From positions 868,001-932,000 of the forward strand of contig NZ_LDOS01000002.1 in assembly GCF_002077135.1 (NCBI RefSeq): 64,000 bases of DNA. The letters are read 5' to 3'. The DNA is from Metallibacterium scheffleri. GTDB lineage: Bacteria > Pseudomonadota > Gammaproteobacteria > Xanthomonadales > Rhodanobacteraceae. Shown here in pieces: positions 34,177-42,905 of the stretch (its first letter is position 1; each line of letters begins with the position of its first letter). A model generated the notes under the pieces. That model searched no databases and was not told the DNA's origin. It was given only the letters and a program-made list of their open reading frames with translations. Position numbers and translations under genes: made by a program.

Positions 34177-35598
34177 TCAGCCCGCTTTCGCCGCCGGCAC
34201 CGCCATGCTCAGCAGCACCGCCAGCGCGCACGAGGCCATGCGTGCATCCGGCAGGTCGGCGCGACTGGTCAACACGACCGGGACGCGCGCGCCCAGCACG
34301 ATGCCGGCGACCTTGGCCTCGGCGAGGTACTCGAGCTGCTTGGCCAGCATGTTGCCTGCTTCGAGATCGGGCGCCAGCAGAATATCTGCATGGCCCGCCA
34401 CCGCTGAGACGATGCCCTTGGTCTTGGCGGCCGCGGCGGATACTGCGTTGTCGAATGCGAGTGGACCGTCGAGCACTCCGCCAGTGATCTGGCCGCGGTC
34501 GGCCATCTTGCACAGCGCGGCGGCGTCGATCGTGGAGGGGATCTTGGGCGTGACGGTTTCCACCGCGGACAGAATCGCCACCTTGGGCCGCGCCATGCCC
34601 AGCGCGTGCGCCAGATCGATGGCGTTTTGCACGATGTCGCGCTTGGCCTCCAGATCGGGAACGACATTCACCGCCGCGTCGGTGAGCAGTTGCAGCGTCG
34701 GCCAGTTCACCGCGTCGATCACGAACACATGGCTGATGCGGCGCGCGGTGCGCAGGCCGAGTTGCGCGTCGACCACGGCGTGCATGAGTTCATCGGTGTG
34801 CAGCGAGCCTTTCATCAGTGCCTGCACTTCACCGCTGCGCGCCATCGCCACGGCCTGCGCGGCGGCGGCGTGACTGTGTTCGGTCGCGATCAGCCGGTAC
34901 GGCGCGATGTCGATATGCGCGGCCTCGGCTGCGGCACGGATGCGCGCCTCGGGTCCGACGAAGACGGGGGTGATCAGTCCGGCCTGCGCCGCGTCAACGG
35001 CACCGCCCAGCGACACCGCATCGACCGCGTGCACCACCGCCATCGCCAGCGGCGCATGGCCGGCCATGGCCACGCGTGCCTGCTCGATCAGCGCGCGCAG
35101 TTTCACGCCTGGATCGCGCAACTCCAGCTTCGGCAAGTGCACGCGCGGGCGACTGACTTTTTCAGTGGGGATGATCACCTGCGCATCGCCTTCCACCACG
35201 ATCTCGTTGCGCTGGTTGATCACTTCGCAGTGCAGTGTGGCGCGCGGGATATGGCCGGTCGCGGCATCGATGGCGCTCACGGTGACGGTGACGCGCACGC
35301 TGTCGCCGAGAAATACCGGCTTGCGGAATTTCAGACTCTGGTCCAGATACACCGTGCCGGGTCCCGGCAGTTCGGTGCCGAGCACGGTGGAGATCAGCGC
35401 CGCGCTCCACATGCCGTGCGCCACGACCTCGTGAAAACGATCGCTGGCGGCGAATGTGGCATCGACGTGCGAAGGATTCACGTCCCCGGACATCAGCGCG
35501 AAGGTTTCGACATCGCCCTGGGTGAACGTGCGCGTCAACGATGCCGTATCACCAACCCGGAGTTCGGCCAACGGACGATTTTCGATCATCTCGGTCAT
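34177..35598 (-). CDS. MaoC hydratase-like / phosphate acetyl(butyryl)transferase fusion
   Basis: A 473-residue two-domain protein. Residues about 8-140 form a MaoC-like hot-dog domain (FTQGDVETFALMSGDVNPSH with the catalytic-type D and H). Residues about 165-470 are a phosphate acetyl/butyryltransferase (LMKGSLHTDELMHAV, VFVIDAVNWPTLQLLTDAAV, GPLAFDNAVS). It would make acetyl or butyryl phosphate for ackA. The hot-dog half may hydrate enoyl-CoA or bind acyl-CoA, linking to the PHA pool; that is inference. Such fusions are known in Proteobacteria. It sits 27 nt downstream of phaC. Confidence 0.88.
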   Translation of the reverse strand: MTEMIENRPLAELRVGDTASLTRTFTQGDVETFALMSGDVNPSHVDATFAASDRFHEVVAHGMWSAALISTVLGTELPGPGTVYLDQSLKFRKPVFLGDSVRVTVTVSAIDAATGHIPRATLHCEVINQRNEIVVEGDAQVIIPTEKVSRPRVHLPKLELRDPGVKLRALIEQARVAMAGHAPLAMAVVHAVDAVSLGGAVDAAQAGLITPVFVGPEARIRAAAEAAHIDIAPYRLIATEHSHAAAAQAVAMARSGEVQALMKGSLHTDELMHAVVDAQLGLRTARRISHVFVIDAVNWPTLQLLTDAAVNVVPDLEAKRDIVQNAIDLAHALGMARPKVAILSAVETVTPKIPSTIDAAALCKMADRGQITGGVLDGPLAFDNAVSAAAAKTKGIVSAVAGHADILLAPDLEAGNMLAKQLEYLAEAKVAGIVLGARVPVVLTSRADLPDARMASCALAVLLSMAVPAAKAG

Positions 35599-35624
35599 CA
35601 GATTTCCCGCAAAGTGTGGTTTGA

Positions 35625-37415
35625 TCAGCGTTGCAGCACGTAACTGCCGGGTGCGTCCGCCAGTGGCGGCAGTTCCGGCGCGCCCATGCGCGGCGGCGCC
35701 ACCAGGCCGCTGCCGTGCGCCGCCAGCCAGTCATGCCAGCGCGGCCACCACGAGCCTTGCTCCGGTTGCGCCTGTTGCAGCCATTGTTCCGGCGCGATGA
35801 ATGGGGCGCCCTGCGCGTGCGTGGCCCAACGATAATGCCGGCGCGGATGTCCAGGCTCGCTGACGATTCCGGCGTTGTGGCCGCCGCTGGTCAACACGAA
35901 GGTCACGTCGCGGTCGGTCAGCAAGTGGATCTTGTACACCGAGCGCCATGGCGCGACATGGTCGGACTCGGTGCCGATCACGAACCAGGGCTGGGTGATG
36001 TCTTCCACGGCGACGGCTTGGCCATTCACTTTCCAGCGCCCTTCGGCCAGGTCGTTGCGCAAATAGAGGCCGCGCAGATATTCACTGTGCATGCGGAATG
36101 GCATGCGCGTGGCGTCGCTGTTCCAGGCCATGAGGTCATTGGGCGGCCGGCGCTGGCCGAGCAGGTAATCGCGGGTGATGCGTGACCAGATCAGGTCGTA
36201 GGAGCGCAGCATCTGAAACGCGCCGGCCATCTGCGTGCCATCCAGGTAGCCTGGTCCCCACATCATGTCTTCGAGGAAGGTCACCTGGCTCTCGTCGATG
36301 AACAGCGACAGCTCGCCGGGTTCGGTGAAATCGGTTTGCGAGGCCAGCATTGTGACCGTGGCAAGGCGCGTGTCGTTCTGCGCCGCCAGGGCAGCCGCGG
36401 CGATCGCCAGCAGTGTGCCGCCGAGGCAGTAGCCGGCGGCGTGCACCTTGCGCCCGGGCACGATGCGCTGCACGGCATCGAGTGCCGCCAGCGGGCCCAG
36501 CGTGAGGTAATCGTCCATGCCCAGGTCGCGATCGCCCGCATCGGGGTTTTTCCACGAGATCATGAACACGGTATGGCCTTGATCGACCAGGTACTTGACC
36601 AGCGAGTTGCCGGGTGAAAGATCCAGGATGTAGTACTTCATGATCCACGCCGGCACGATCAGCACCGGCTCGGCGTGCACTTGCGGCGTGGACGGGCTGT
36701 ACTGGATCAACTCGGCCAGCCGGTTGCGCAGCACCACCTTGCCCGGCGTGATCGCCACCTGCCGGCCGGGGATGAAGTGCTCGCTGCCCGCGGGTGGCAG
36801 GCCGCCGAGCGCGCGCTGCATGTCGTCCATGCAGAGCTTGCTGCCTTCGAGCAGATTCATGCCATTGCTCTTGAGCGTGGCCTCGATGACTTCGGGGTTG
36901 GTGAATGGTGAGTTGGTGGGCGCCAGCATGTCCAGCCACTGCCGCGCCATGAACGCCACCATCTGCTCGTGATGCCCGGACACGCCGCGCACGCCGCTGG
37001 TGGCGTGCTGCCACCACGCCTGCTGCTGCAAAAAAGCGTGCGCGTAAAGATTGAACGGATAACGTTGCCATGCGGGGTCGGCGAAGCGTTGATCCGGCAC
37101 CTGCAGCGCCGGATCGCCGGCGTCGTTGTTCACCAGCGCGTGGCCCTGCAGCGCGCGCATCCAGTCCACCACGCCATTGGCAAGTGCCTGCGCCAGTTCG
37201 CTGGCCAGTTCCATGCGCTTCATCGGCGAGCCGGCCAGGTGCAGCCGCCAGTCCATGGATGCCTGGGCCAGCGCCGCGGGCGAGAGGCCAAAGGTGAAGC
37301 GCGCCAGCGCTGCATGCACGCTGCGATCCAGCGGGGGGACGGTCGCTTGTGGTTGCGCCATCAGCGGTTGCATGGAGGCGGTCGCATTCGGAGAGGAAGT
37401 GGGGTGGTCGTTCAT
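35625..37415 (-). CDS. phaC: Poly(3-hydroxyalkanoate) synthase, class I type
   Basis: Polymerises 3-hydroxyacyl-CoA at the granule surface. It is about 596 aa from MNDHPTSSP; the in-frame MSLEKS at 37433 is an alternative start. The lipase-like box GYCLGGT (about residue 308) carries the active cysteine; the triad Asp lies in GTESDHVAPW and His in SGGHNAGIVS. The N-terminal PhaC_N region (FTNPEVIEATLKSNGMNLL) is present. It heads phaC-pta-ackA and is transcribed divergently from the phasin gene from a shared region with an FNR-type box. Confidence 0.95.
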   Translation of the reverse strand: MNDHPTSSPNATASMQPLMAQPQATVPPLDRSVHAALARFTFGLSPAALAQASMDWRLHLAGSPMKRMELASELAQALANGVVDWMRALQGHALVNNDAGDPALQVPDQRFADPAWQRYPFNLYAHAFLQQQAWWQHATSGVRGVSGHHEQMVAFMARQWLDMLAPTNSPFTNPEVIEATLKSNGMNLLEGSKLCMDDMQRALGGLPPAGSEHFIPGRQVAITPGKVVLRNRLAELIQYSPSTPQVHAEPVLIVPAWIMKYYILDLSPGNSLVKYLVDQGHTVFMISWKNPDAGDRDLGMDDYLTLGPLAALDAVQRIVPGRKVHAAGYCLGGTLLAIAAAALAAQNDTRLATVTMLASQTDFTEPGELSLFIDESQVTFLEDMMWGPGYLDGTQMAGAFQMLRSYDLIWSRITRDYLLGQRRPPNDLMAWNSDATRMPFRMHSEYLRGLYLRNDLAEGRWKVNGQAVAVEDITQPWFVIGTESDHVAPWRSVYKIHLLTDRDVTFVLTSGGHNAGIVSEPGHPRRHYRWATHAQGAPFIAPEQWLQQAQPEQGSWWPRWHDWLAAHGSGLVAPPRMGAPELPPLADAPGSYVLQR

Positions 37416-37588
37416 GGATTTCTCGAGAGACATGTCGAGCGGATGCATCCTGCATACCGCTGCCCGATCGAACGCGCGCTGCATGGGTGGGTGCCTGGTC
37501 ACGGTTGACCGGGCTGCAATCCACGTAACCCTTCATCGCCGCGGCGGGCTGCGGCGTTCGGGCGCGGCCCGGCGCGATGGCGATGTGA

Positions 37589-37658
37589 ACTTTAGTCTCG
37601 GCAATCGACATCCCTCTTGATCTGGATCAAGGATTGTGCTTGCACCTGCGGCTAAAGT
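37589..37658. promoter_or_regulatory. Divergent FNR/Anr-dependent promoter pair (phaC and phasin operons)
   Basis: A perfect box TTGATCTGGATCAA at 37617-37630 is centred between two identical -10 elements. TAAAGT on the plus strand is at 37653-37658 and TAAAGT on the minus strand at 37594-37589, each 30 bases from the centre. This puts the box at about -41.5 for both directions, the class II position, with starts near 37665 (+) and 37582 (-). The 5' leaders would be about 140-165 bases. The remaining sequence in 37434-37805 shows no gene. Confidence 0.78.
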
Positions 37659-37805
37659 GTTCGCCTCAAGCATCGATTCGCTCGCGTCAATCGATGTTTT
37701 TCGACTGCACGGGCGCGAGCTGTCCATGGTCCACATCGGACCACATCGTGCGACTCGCGCCGCACCGCTCGCATACAACCGCGCATCACGCGCCAGGAGT
37801 TCGTC

Positions 37806-38354
37806 ATGATCTCGACCACGCAACTCGATGAACTGAAAAAACTGCACAAGGACCATATCGCCAATACATTCCTGTTCACCTCCAAGGTGCTCGATCAGTA
37901 CAAGCGCATGAGCGATGCGCATGCCGAAGTGCTGCATGGCATGTTGCGTGATTTCTCGATGACCAGTGCACTCAATGGCAACGACCCCACGGCACTGGCG
38001 CAGGAAGCGATGAGCCTGATCACCCGGAATTTTGCCAATCAAAGCAATCGCTCCGGCAACTTCATCAGTGAAACCGCGGCGGCCTACGCCGAAATCATGC
38101 GTCTGGTGGTGCAGTACGGCACCGACAGTTTTGTCGGCGCGCAGAGCGTCAGCCGCAGCGCGACCGATGCTGGGTCGCCGCAACCACAGAATCTGCAAAA
38201 CGCCTGGATGGCGCCGTTCATGAGCGCATTCCAGAACGCGGCCAGCATGATGACCGCGGGCATGGGTTCGCTGACTGCGCTGCAGCCGGCCTCGAACAGC
38301 GCGGCCAACGTCGCGGACATCAAGCCGGTGACAAGCGGCAAATCCGCCAAGTGA
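37806..38354 (+). CDS. Phasin family PHA-granule protein
   Basis: A 182-residue protein, helical and rich in Ala, Gln, Ser and Met, with an N-terminal phasin-like coiled region (LDELKKLHKDHIANTFLFTS) and a C-terminal low-complexity tail. Phasins coat PHA granules and control their size. AGGAG lies six bases before the ATG. It is first in the plus-strand operon driven from the shared FNR-box region, opposite phaC. The family assignment rests on general resemblance and context. Confidence 0.8.
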   Translation: MISTTQLDELKKLHKDHIANTFLFTSKVLDQYKRMSDAHAEVLHGMLRDFSMTSALNGNDPTALAQEAMSLITRNFANQSNRSGNFISETAAAYAEIMRLVVQYGTDSFVGAQSVSRSATDAGSPQPQNLQNAWMAPFMSAFQNAASMMTAGMGSLTALQPASNSAANVADIKPVTSGKSAK

Positions 38355-38426
38355 GCGCGCGGGTCACGGCAGCGTGGCGCGCGTCCGTTCGGGCGTGCGC
38401 CTGATGGGCATGCAAGGAGATCGTGC

Positions 38427-38897
38427 ATGAGTACCTTCAAGCATCTTCTGGTTCCGATCGATGGCAGTTCCGGGGCCGATCAAGCCATCGCCAAGGCCTT
38501 GGTTCTGGCTGCTGACCAGCACGCAACGGTGCATTTCGTGCATGTCATCGATCGTGCCGCGGTCGTGATGATGGAGCCATTGAGCAGCTTCGACAGCGAG
38601 GTGACTGCCGCCGTCAATGCCGCCGGTGAGCTGCTGCTGGGGCAGGCCACGGCGCAGGCACGCGAGCACGATGTGCCCAGCACGCAGGCACTGCGCATCA
38701 CCGACGGCAAACTGCCGACGATCGCCGATCAGATCCTCGAAGAGGCGCGGGCGCACGCCGTGGATCTCATCGTCTGCGGCAGCCACGGCAAGACCGGATT
38801 TCGCGCCATGATCCTGGGCAGCGTGGCGGAAGGACTGATCCACCGCAGTCGCGACATCCCGCTGCTGCTGATTCCCACGCAGCCCCCGCGACGTTGA
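38427..38897 (+). CDS. Universal stress protein (UspA family)
   Basis: A 156-residue single Usp domain. The N-terminus FKHLLVPIDGSSGADQAI and the C-terminal ATP-loop GSHGKTGFRAMILGSVAEGL (G-x2-G-x9-GS pattern) followed by IPLLLIP are diagnostic; the loop predicts ATP binding. Usp genes are frequent members of Anr/FNR regulons and support survival under oxygen limitation. It is co-oriented between phasin and phaB. Confidence 0.94.
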   Translation: MSTFKHLLVPIDGSSGADQAIAKALVLAADQHATVHFVHVIDRAAVVMMEPLSSFDSEVTAAVNAAGELLLGQATAQAREHDVPSTQALRITDGKLPTIADQILEEARAHAVDLIVCGSHGKTGFRAMILGSVAEGLIHRSRDIPLLLIPTQPPRR

Positions 38898-38978
38898 TCC
38901 CATGCGGCGCCGTGCGCCGATTTGCGCCGGTCGGGGCGCTGGCGCACCTTTCATTCACGATTCTGGAGACGGCTCGTC

Positions 38979-39716
38979 ATGACTTCCGCATCACAGCGGT
39001 TCGCGCTGGTGACTGGCGGCACGCGCGGCATCGGCGCGGCCATCGCGCGGCGTCTGGCGCACGATGGTTACCGCGTCGCCGTGACCTATCACGGCAATGA
39101 CGCGGCCGCGCAGGTGTTCACCCGGGACACCGGCATTCGCGCCTACAAGTGGGATGCCGCGGATTTCACCGCCTGCCAGGCCGGCGTGCACCAGGCCGAA
39201 ACCGACGCCGGGCAGCCGCTCGACATTCTGGTCAACAACGCCGGTGTCACGCGCGATGTCACGCTGCACAAGATGACGCCGGAGCAATGGCGCACGGTGC
39301 TCGAGGACGACCTGTTCGCCTGCTTCAACATGAGCCGCGCGGTGATCGAGGGCCTGCGCGCGCGCGGCTGGGGGCGCATCGTCAACATTGCTTCGATCAA
39401 CGGCCAGAAGGGTCAGTTCGGACAGACCAATTATTCCGCCGCCAAGGCCGGGGTGATCGGTTTCAGCAAGGCGCTGGCGCTGGAGTCGGCGCGCAAGGGC
39501 ATCACCGTCAACGCCGTGGCGCCGGGTTATACCGCGACCGAGATGCTCGCCAGCATGGATGCCAGGGTGCTGCAAGGCATCGTCGCGCAGATCCCGCTGG
39601 GGCGCCTGGCGCAGCCTGACGAAATCGCGCACGCAGTGGCGTTTCTGGTGCACGAGCAATCGGGCTTCATCACCGGCGCCACGCTGTCGATCAACGGCGG
39701 GCAGTACCTTGCATGA
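38979..39716 (+). CDS. phaB: Acetoacetyl-CoA reductase (NADPH)
   Basis: Short-chain dehydrogenase making (R)-3-hydroxybutyryl-CoA for PHB synthesis. It is 245 aa from MTSASQRFALV; the start is supported by GGAG ten bases upstream. The cofactor motif TGGTRGIGAAIA (about residues 11-22), NNAGVTRD, the catalytic serine in NIASINGQKGQFG and Y-x3-K in NYSAAKAG match PhaB. The C-terminus ends GQYLA. The stop overlaps the next start (ATGA). Confidence 0.94.
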   Translation: MTSASQRFALVTGGTRGIGAAIARRLAHDGYRVAVTYHGNDAAAQVFTRDTGIRAYKWDAADFTACQAGVHQAETDAGQPLDILVNNAGVTRDVTLHKMTPEQWRTVLEDDLFACFNMSRAVIEGLRARGWGRIVNIASINGQKGQFGQTNYSAAKAGVIGFSKALALESARKGITVNAVAPGYTATEMLASMDARVLQGIVAQIPLGRLAQPDEIAHAVAFLVHEQSGFITGATLSINGGQYLA

Positions 39717-39949
39717 GTCTGCCGCCGCCACGACAGGATGAATTCGTCGGCATGCATGCGCTGATCGAAGGCGCCTCCGGTCCGATCGGCGAGAGCGCGC
39801 TGGTCGTGCGCCATGGCCTGACGCTGGAGCAGCTCGCGCAGGCCATCCATTCCCACCCCACGCTCACCGAGTCGATGGGCGTGCTCGCCCGACAAACCCT
39901 GGCTCGATTGCAGGGGCTGGCCACACACGCCCATCACCCGGTGCCTTGA
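39713..39949 (+). CDS. Orphan lipoamide-dehydrogenase C-terminal-like small protein
   Basis: A 78-residue protein. Residues about 12-62 (FVGMHALIEGASGPIGESAL, then HGLTLEQLAQAIHSHPTL) resemble the dimerisation domain of dihydrolipoamide dehydrogenase, including the HPTL that follows the catalytic His-Glu region; the FAD and NAD domains are absent. It is translated from an ATG overlapping the phaB stop, so it is likely expressed. It may be a relic of a lost lpd or a small protein with its own role; the sequence does not decide. Confidence 0.6.
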   Translation: MSLPPPRQDEFVGMHALIEGASGPIGESALVVRHGLTLEQLAQAIHSHPTLTESMGVLARQTLARLQGLATHAHHPVP

Positions 39950-39973
39950 ACACGCGTCACGGAGATATCAGCC

Positions 39974-40330
39974 ATGCCCCATGCCATGCATCAGCGTCTG
40001 GATGAAATCCAGCAACTGCTTGACACCCTCGGCAAAAGCCACCCCGATGAGGTCGGCGCGTTCGTCAATTTCATGGGCAAGGCCGAGGCCGGACCGGCGC
40101 TGTCGCTCAAGCAGAAGGAACTGGTCAACGTCGCGCTGTCGGTTGCGGCGCAATGCGAGTGGTGTATCGCGCTTCACGTCAAGAATGCCCTCAATGCCGG
40201 GGCCAGCCGTGACGAGCTGGTCGAGGCCGGTTTTCTCGCGGTACTGATGCATGGCGGTCCCGCCTTGATGTACCTGACGCCGCTGCTGGATGCGGTGAAC
40301 GAATTCAGCACCGGTGCAACGCCGAACTGA
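39974..40330 (+). CDS. AhpD/carboxymuconolactone decarboxylase-like protein
   Basis: A 118-residue alkylhydroperoxidase-D-like protein. The active-site motif CEWCIALHVKNAL (C-x2-C-x3-H, about residues 56-63) is intact, with LSLKQKELVNVALSVAAQ before it and the C-terminal helix GGPALMYLTPLLDAV after. Such proteins act as thiol peroxidase partners or in stress defence; the substrate is unknown. It lies 24 nt after the lpd-like gene and 73 nt before phaA. Confidence 0.88.
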   Translation: MPHAMHQRLDEIQQLLDTLGKSHPDEVGAFVNFMGKAEAGPALSLKQKELVNVALSVAAQCEWCIALHVKNALNAGASRDELVEAGFLAVLMHGGPALMYLTPLLDAVNEFSTGATPN

Positions 40331-40403
40331 GTGTCTGCACCGTGATCGCCGGGTGGTCACGGCGTGATCCCCGGACTGGTTGTTCCATTCGAGGATCGTG
40401 ACC

Positions 40404-41588
40404 ATGTCAAACCCTGAAATCGTGCTGTGCGCGCCCGTGCGCACCGCCATCGGCACCTACAACGGCTCACTCAAGAACACGCCCGCCACCGCCCTCGGCG
40501 GCGTGGTGGTGCACGCCACCTTGCAACGCGCCGGTTTGGCCGCCGATGCCGTGCAGACGGCGGTGTTCGGCCATGTCATCCAGGCCGGCTGCAAGATGAA
40601 TCCTTCGCGCCAGGCGGCCATCGGCGGCGGCCTGCCGGTGGAAGTGCCGGCGATGACCGTCAACCGCGTGTGTGGTTCGGGTGCGCAGGCCATCGTCAGC
40701 GCAGCGCTGGAAATCATGGCCGGACAAATCCAGTGCGCCGTCGCCGGCGGCATGGAGAACATGGACCTGGCGCCCTACCTGCTGCCCGGCGGACGCTGGG
40801 GCATGCGCATGGGCGATGGCCACGTGCTCGACAGCATGCTGCTCGATGGCCTTAACGACGCCTTCAGCGGCGAGCATTCCGGTTGGCACACCGAAGACCT
40901 GGTGACCCGTTGCGGCCTCACCCGCGAACAGCAGGACGCCTGGGCGCTGCGTTCGCAGCAGCGGTTCTCCGCCGCGCAGGCGGCTGGCAAGTTCGACGCC
41001 GAGATCGTCGGTGTCGAAGTCAAAGACCGCAAAGGGCCGCAGACGTTCATCAAAGATGAGCACAACCGCCCCGACACCACGGCCGCATCGCTGGCCAAAC
41101 TCAGGCCCGCGTTCCGCAAGGGCGGCACCATCACCGCGGGCAATGCGCCGGGACTGAACAGCGCGGCCAGCGCCATGATCGTCGCCGAGCGTGGCTGGGC
41201 CGAGCAGCACCATCTGCGCCCACTGGCACGGCTGGCGGGCTATGGCGTCGCGGCAGTCGAGCCGGGCTACTTCGGCCTGGGCCCGATCCCGGCGACACAG
41301 ATGGCGCTGCAGCGCGCAAAGTGGGCGATCAAGGATGTGCAGCGCGTGGAGATCAATGAGGCTTTTGCAGCCATCGTGCTTGCCTGCACGCGCGAGTTGG
41401 GCTTCGGCGCTGACATTGTCAATGTCGAGGGCGGCGCCATCGCGCATGGCCACCCGATCGGCGCGACCGGTGCCATTCTCACCACGCGGCTCATCCACTC
41501 GATGCATCGCGACGGGCTGAAAAAAGGCGTGGTCACGCTGTGCATCGGCGGCGGGCAGGGCATCGCACTGGCGCTGGAGATGCTGTGA
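40404..41588 (+). CDS. phaA: Acetyl-CoA acetyltransferase (beta-ketothiolase)
   Basis: Condenses two acetyl-CoA to acetoacetyl-CoA, the first step to PHB. It is 394 aa from MSNPEIV with GAGG upstream. The acylated cysteine is in NRVCGSGAQAIVSA (about residue 90), the second signature is NVEGGAIAHGHPIGATGAI, and the C-terminal active-site cysteine lies in LCIGGGQGIALAL. With phaB and phaC it completes the PHB route in this island. Confidence 0.96.
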   Translation: MSNPEIVLCAPVRTAIGTYNGSLKNTPATALGGVVVHATLQRAGLAADAVQTAVFGHVIQAGCKMNPSRQAAIGGGLPVEVPAMTVNRVCGSGAQAIVSAALEIMAGQIQCAVAGGMENMDLAPYLLPGGRWGMRMGDGHVLDSMLLDGLNDAFSGEHSGWHTEDLVTRCGLTREQQDAWALRSQQRFSAAQAAGKFDAEIVGVEVKDRKGPQTFIKDEHNRPDTTAASLAKLRPAFRKGGTITAGNAPGLNSAASAMIVAERGWAEQHHLRPLARLAGYGVAAVEPGYFGLGPIPATQMALQRAKWAIKDVQRVEINEAFAAIVLACTRELGFGADIVNVEGGAIAHGHPIGATGAILTTRLIHSMHRDGLKKGVVTLCIGGGQGIALALEML

Positions 41589-41667
41589 CCAGTGCCGCGG
41601 GGATGGCGCGCGATCACTGCTGACCGCGCCAGGGGCTCGACACCGTTCAATACTGGAGGCACGCACC

Positions 41668-42705
41668 ATGAAGGCACTTGTTTATCAGGGTCCGGGGAAG
41701 AAGTCGCTGCTGGATCGCCCGCAGCCAGTCTTGCGCGACCCGGGTGACGCCATCGTCCGGGTCACCAGGACCACGATCTGCGGCACTGATCTGCATATCC
41801 TCAAGGGCGACGTGCCGACCTGTGCGCCCGGCCGCATCCTCGGCCACGAGGGCGTCGGTGTGGTCGAAGCCGCAGGGGCTGGTGTGGCTTCCTTCAAACC
41901 GGGCGATCACGTGCTGATCTCCTGCATCTCCGCGTGCGGCCGATGCGAATACTGCCGGCGCGGCATGTATTCACACTGCACCACGGGCGGCTGGATCCTC
42001 GGCAACGAGATCGATGGCACGCAGGCCGAATACGTGCGTATTCCGCACGCCGATACCAGTCTGTATCCGATTCCAGCGGGGGCGGACGAGGACGCATTGG
42101 TCATGCTGAGCGACATCCTGCCGACTGGTTTCGAGTGTGGTGTTCTCAACGGCCAGGTCGCGCCCGGCGGCACGGTTGCGATTGTTGGGACAGGTCCGGT
42201 CGGTCTTGCCGCGCTGCTGACCGCCAGGTTCTATTCACCGGCGGAGATCATCGCCATCGACCTTGATGACAACCGGCTGGCCGTGGCGCAGCGTTTCGGC
42301 GCCACCCTGACCATCAACAGCGGCAAGGCGGATGTCACCCGGATCGTGCGTGATCGCACGAATGGTCGCGGCGTGGACACCGCGATCGAGGCCGTCGGCA
42401 TCCCCGCCACCTTCGACATCTGCCAGAACATCGTCGCGCCCGGCGGGGTGATCGCCAATGTGGGTGTACATGGCAGCAAGGTCGACCTGCATCTGGAATC
42501 GCTTTGGTCGGCCAATATCTCGATCACCACGCGGCTGGTCGACACATCCTCGACCCCGATGCTGTTGAAGACCGTGGCCGCCAAAAGGATCGATCCGAAG
42601 GTGCTGATCACGCACCGCTTCAAGTTGGCGCAGCTTATCGAAGCCTACGAAGTATTCGCCAACGCCGCCAGGCATCAGGCCCTGAAAGTGATCATCGAGC
42701 CATGA
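41668..42705 (+). CDS. Zinc-dependent alcohol dehydrogenase (MDR family)
   Basis: A 345-residue medium-chain dehydrogenase. Catalytic zinc ligands are C in TICGTDLH (about residue 38), H-E in GHEGVG and a downstream Glu/Cys. The structural zinc loop CGRCEYCRRGMYSHC is complete (about 90-104). The nucleotide motif GTGPVGLAAL is at about 170. It resembles the NAD-dependent alcohol/formaldehyde dehydrogenases often induced in Anr regulons; the substrate is not determined. It follows phaA after 79 nt with GGAGG before the start. Confidence 0.9.
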   Translation: MKALVYQGPGKKSLLDRPQPVLRDPGDAIVRVTRTTICGTDLHILKGDVPTCAPGRILGHEGVGVVEAAGAGVASFKPGDHVLISCISACGRCEYCRRGMYSHCTTGGWILGNEIDGTQAEYVRIPHADTSLYPIPAGADEDALVMLSDILPTGFECGVLNGQVAPGGTVAIVGTGPVGLAALLTARFYSPAEIIAIDLDDNRLAVAQRFGATLTINSGKADVTRIVRDRTNGRGVDTAIEAVGIPATFDICQNIVAPGGVIANVGVHGSKVDLHLESLWSANISITTRLVDTSSTPMLLKTVAAKRIDPKVLITHRFKLAQLIEAYEVFANAARHQALKVIIEP

Positions 42706-42709
42706 GCCG

Positions 42710-42862
42710 GGCCTTGATCAGGCCGCGCAGCGCTTGCCCGGACACATCCTGGTGAATATTGGGAAATTCGGCGCGGTCACCGCGGGTCTGCGCAGCGGCC
42801 GGACTCGCGGCATGACTGGAAGCATCGTGTTCGTCGACGCCGGCCATCACACCGTCGGATGA
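42710..42862 (+). pseudogene. Remnant of an enoyl-ACP reductase (fabI C-terminus)
   Basis: The 50 sense codons before the stop at 42860 read GLDQAAQRLPGHI, then VNIGKFGAVTAG, then GMTGSIVFVDAGHHTVG. The last part closely resembles the FabI C-terminus (ITGxxxYVDGGxHxxG). The start and the rest of the gene are absent; the frame runs back into adh. It lies in the 200-base gap between adh and ppk2. Confidence 0.5.
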
Positions 42863-42905
42863 TGTGCGCGACTGCACGGCTGCCAAACATGCAAGGACAA
42901 CGCTC

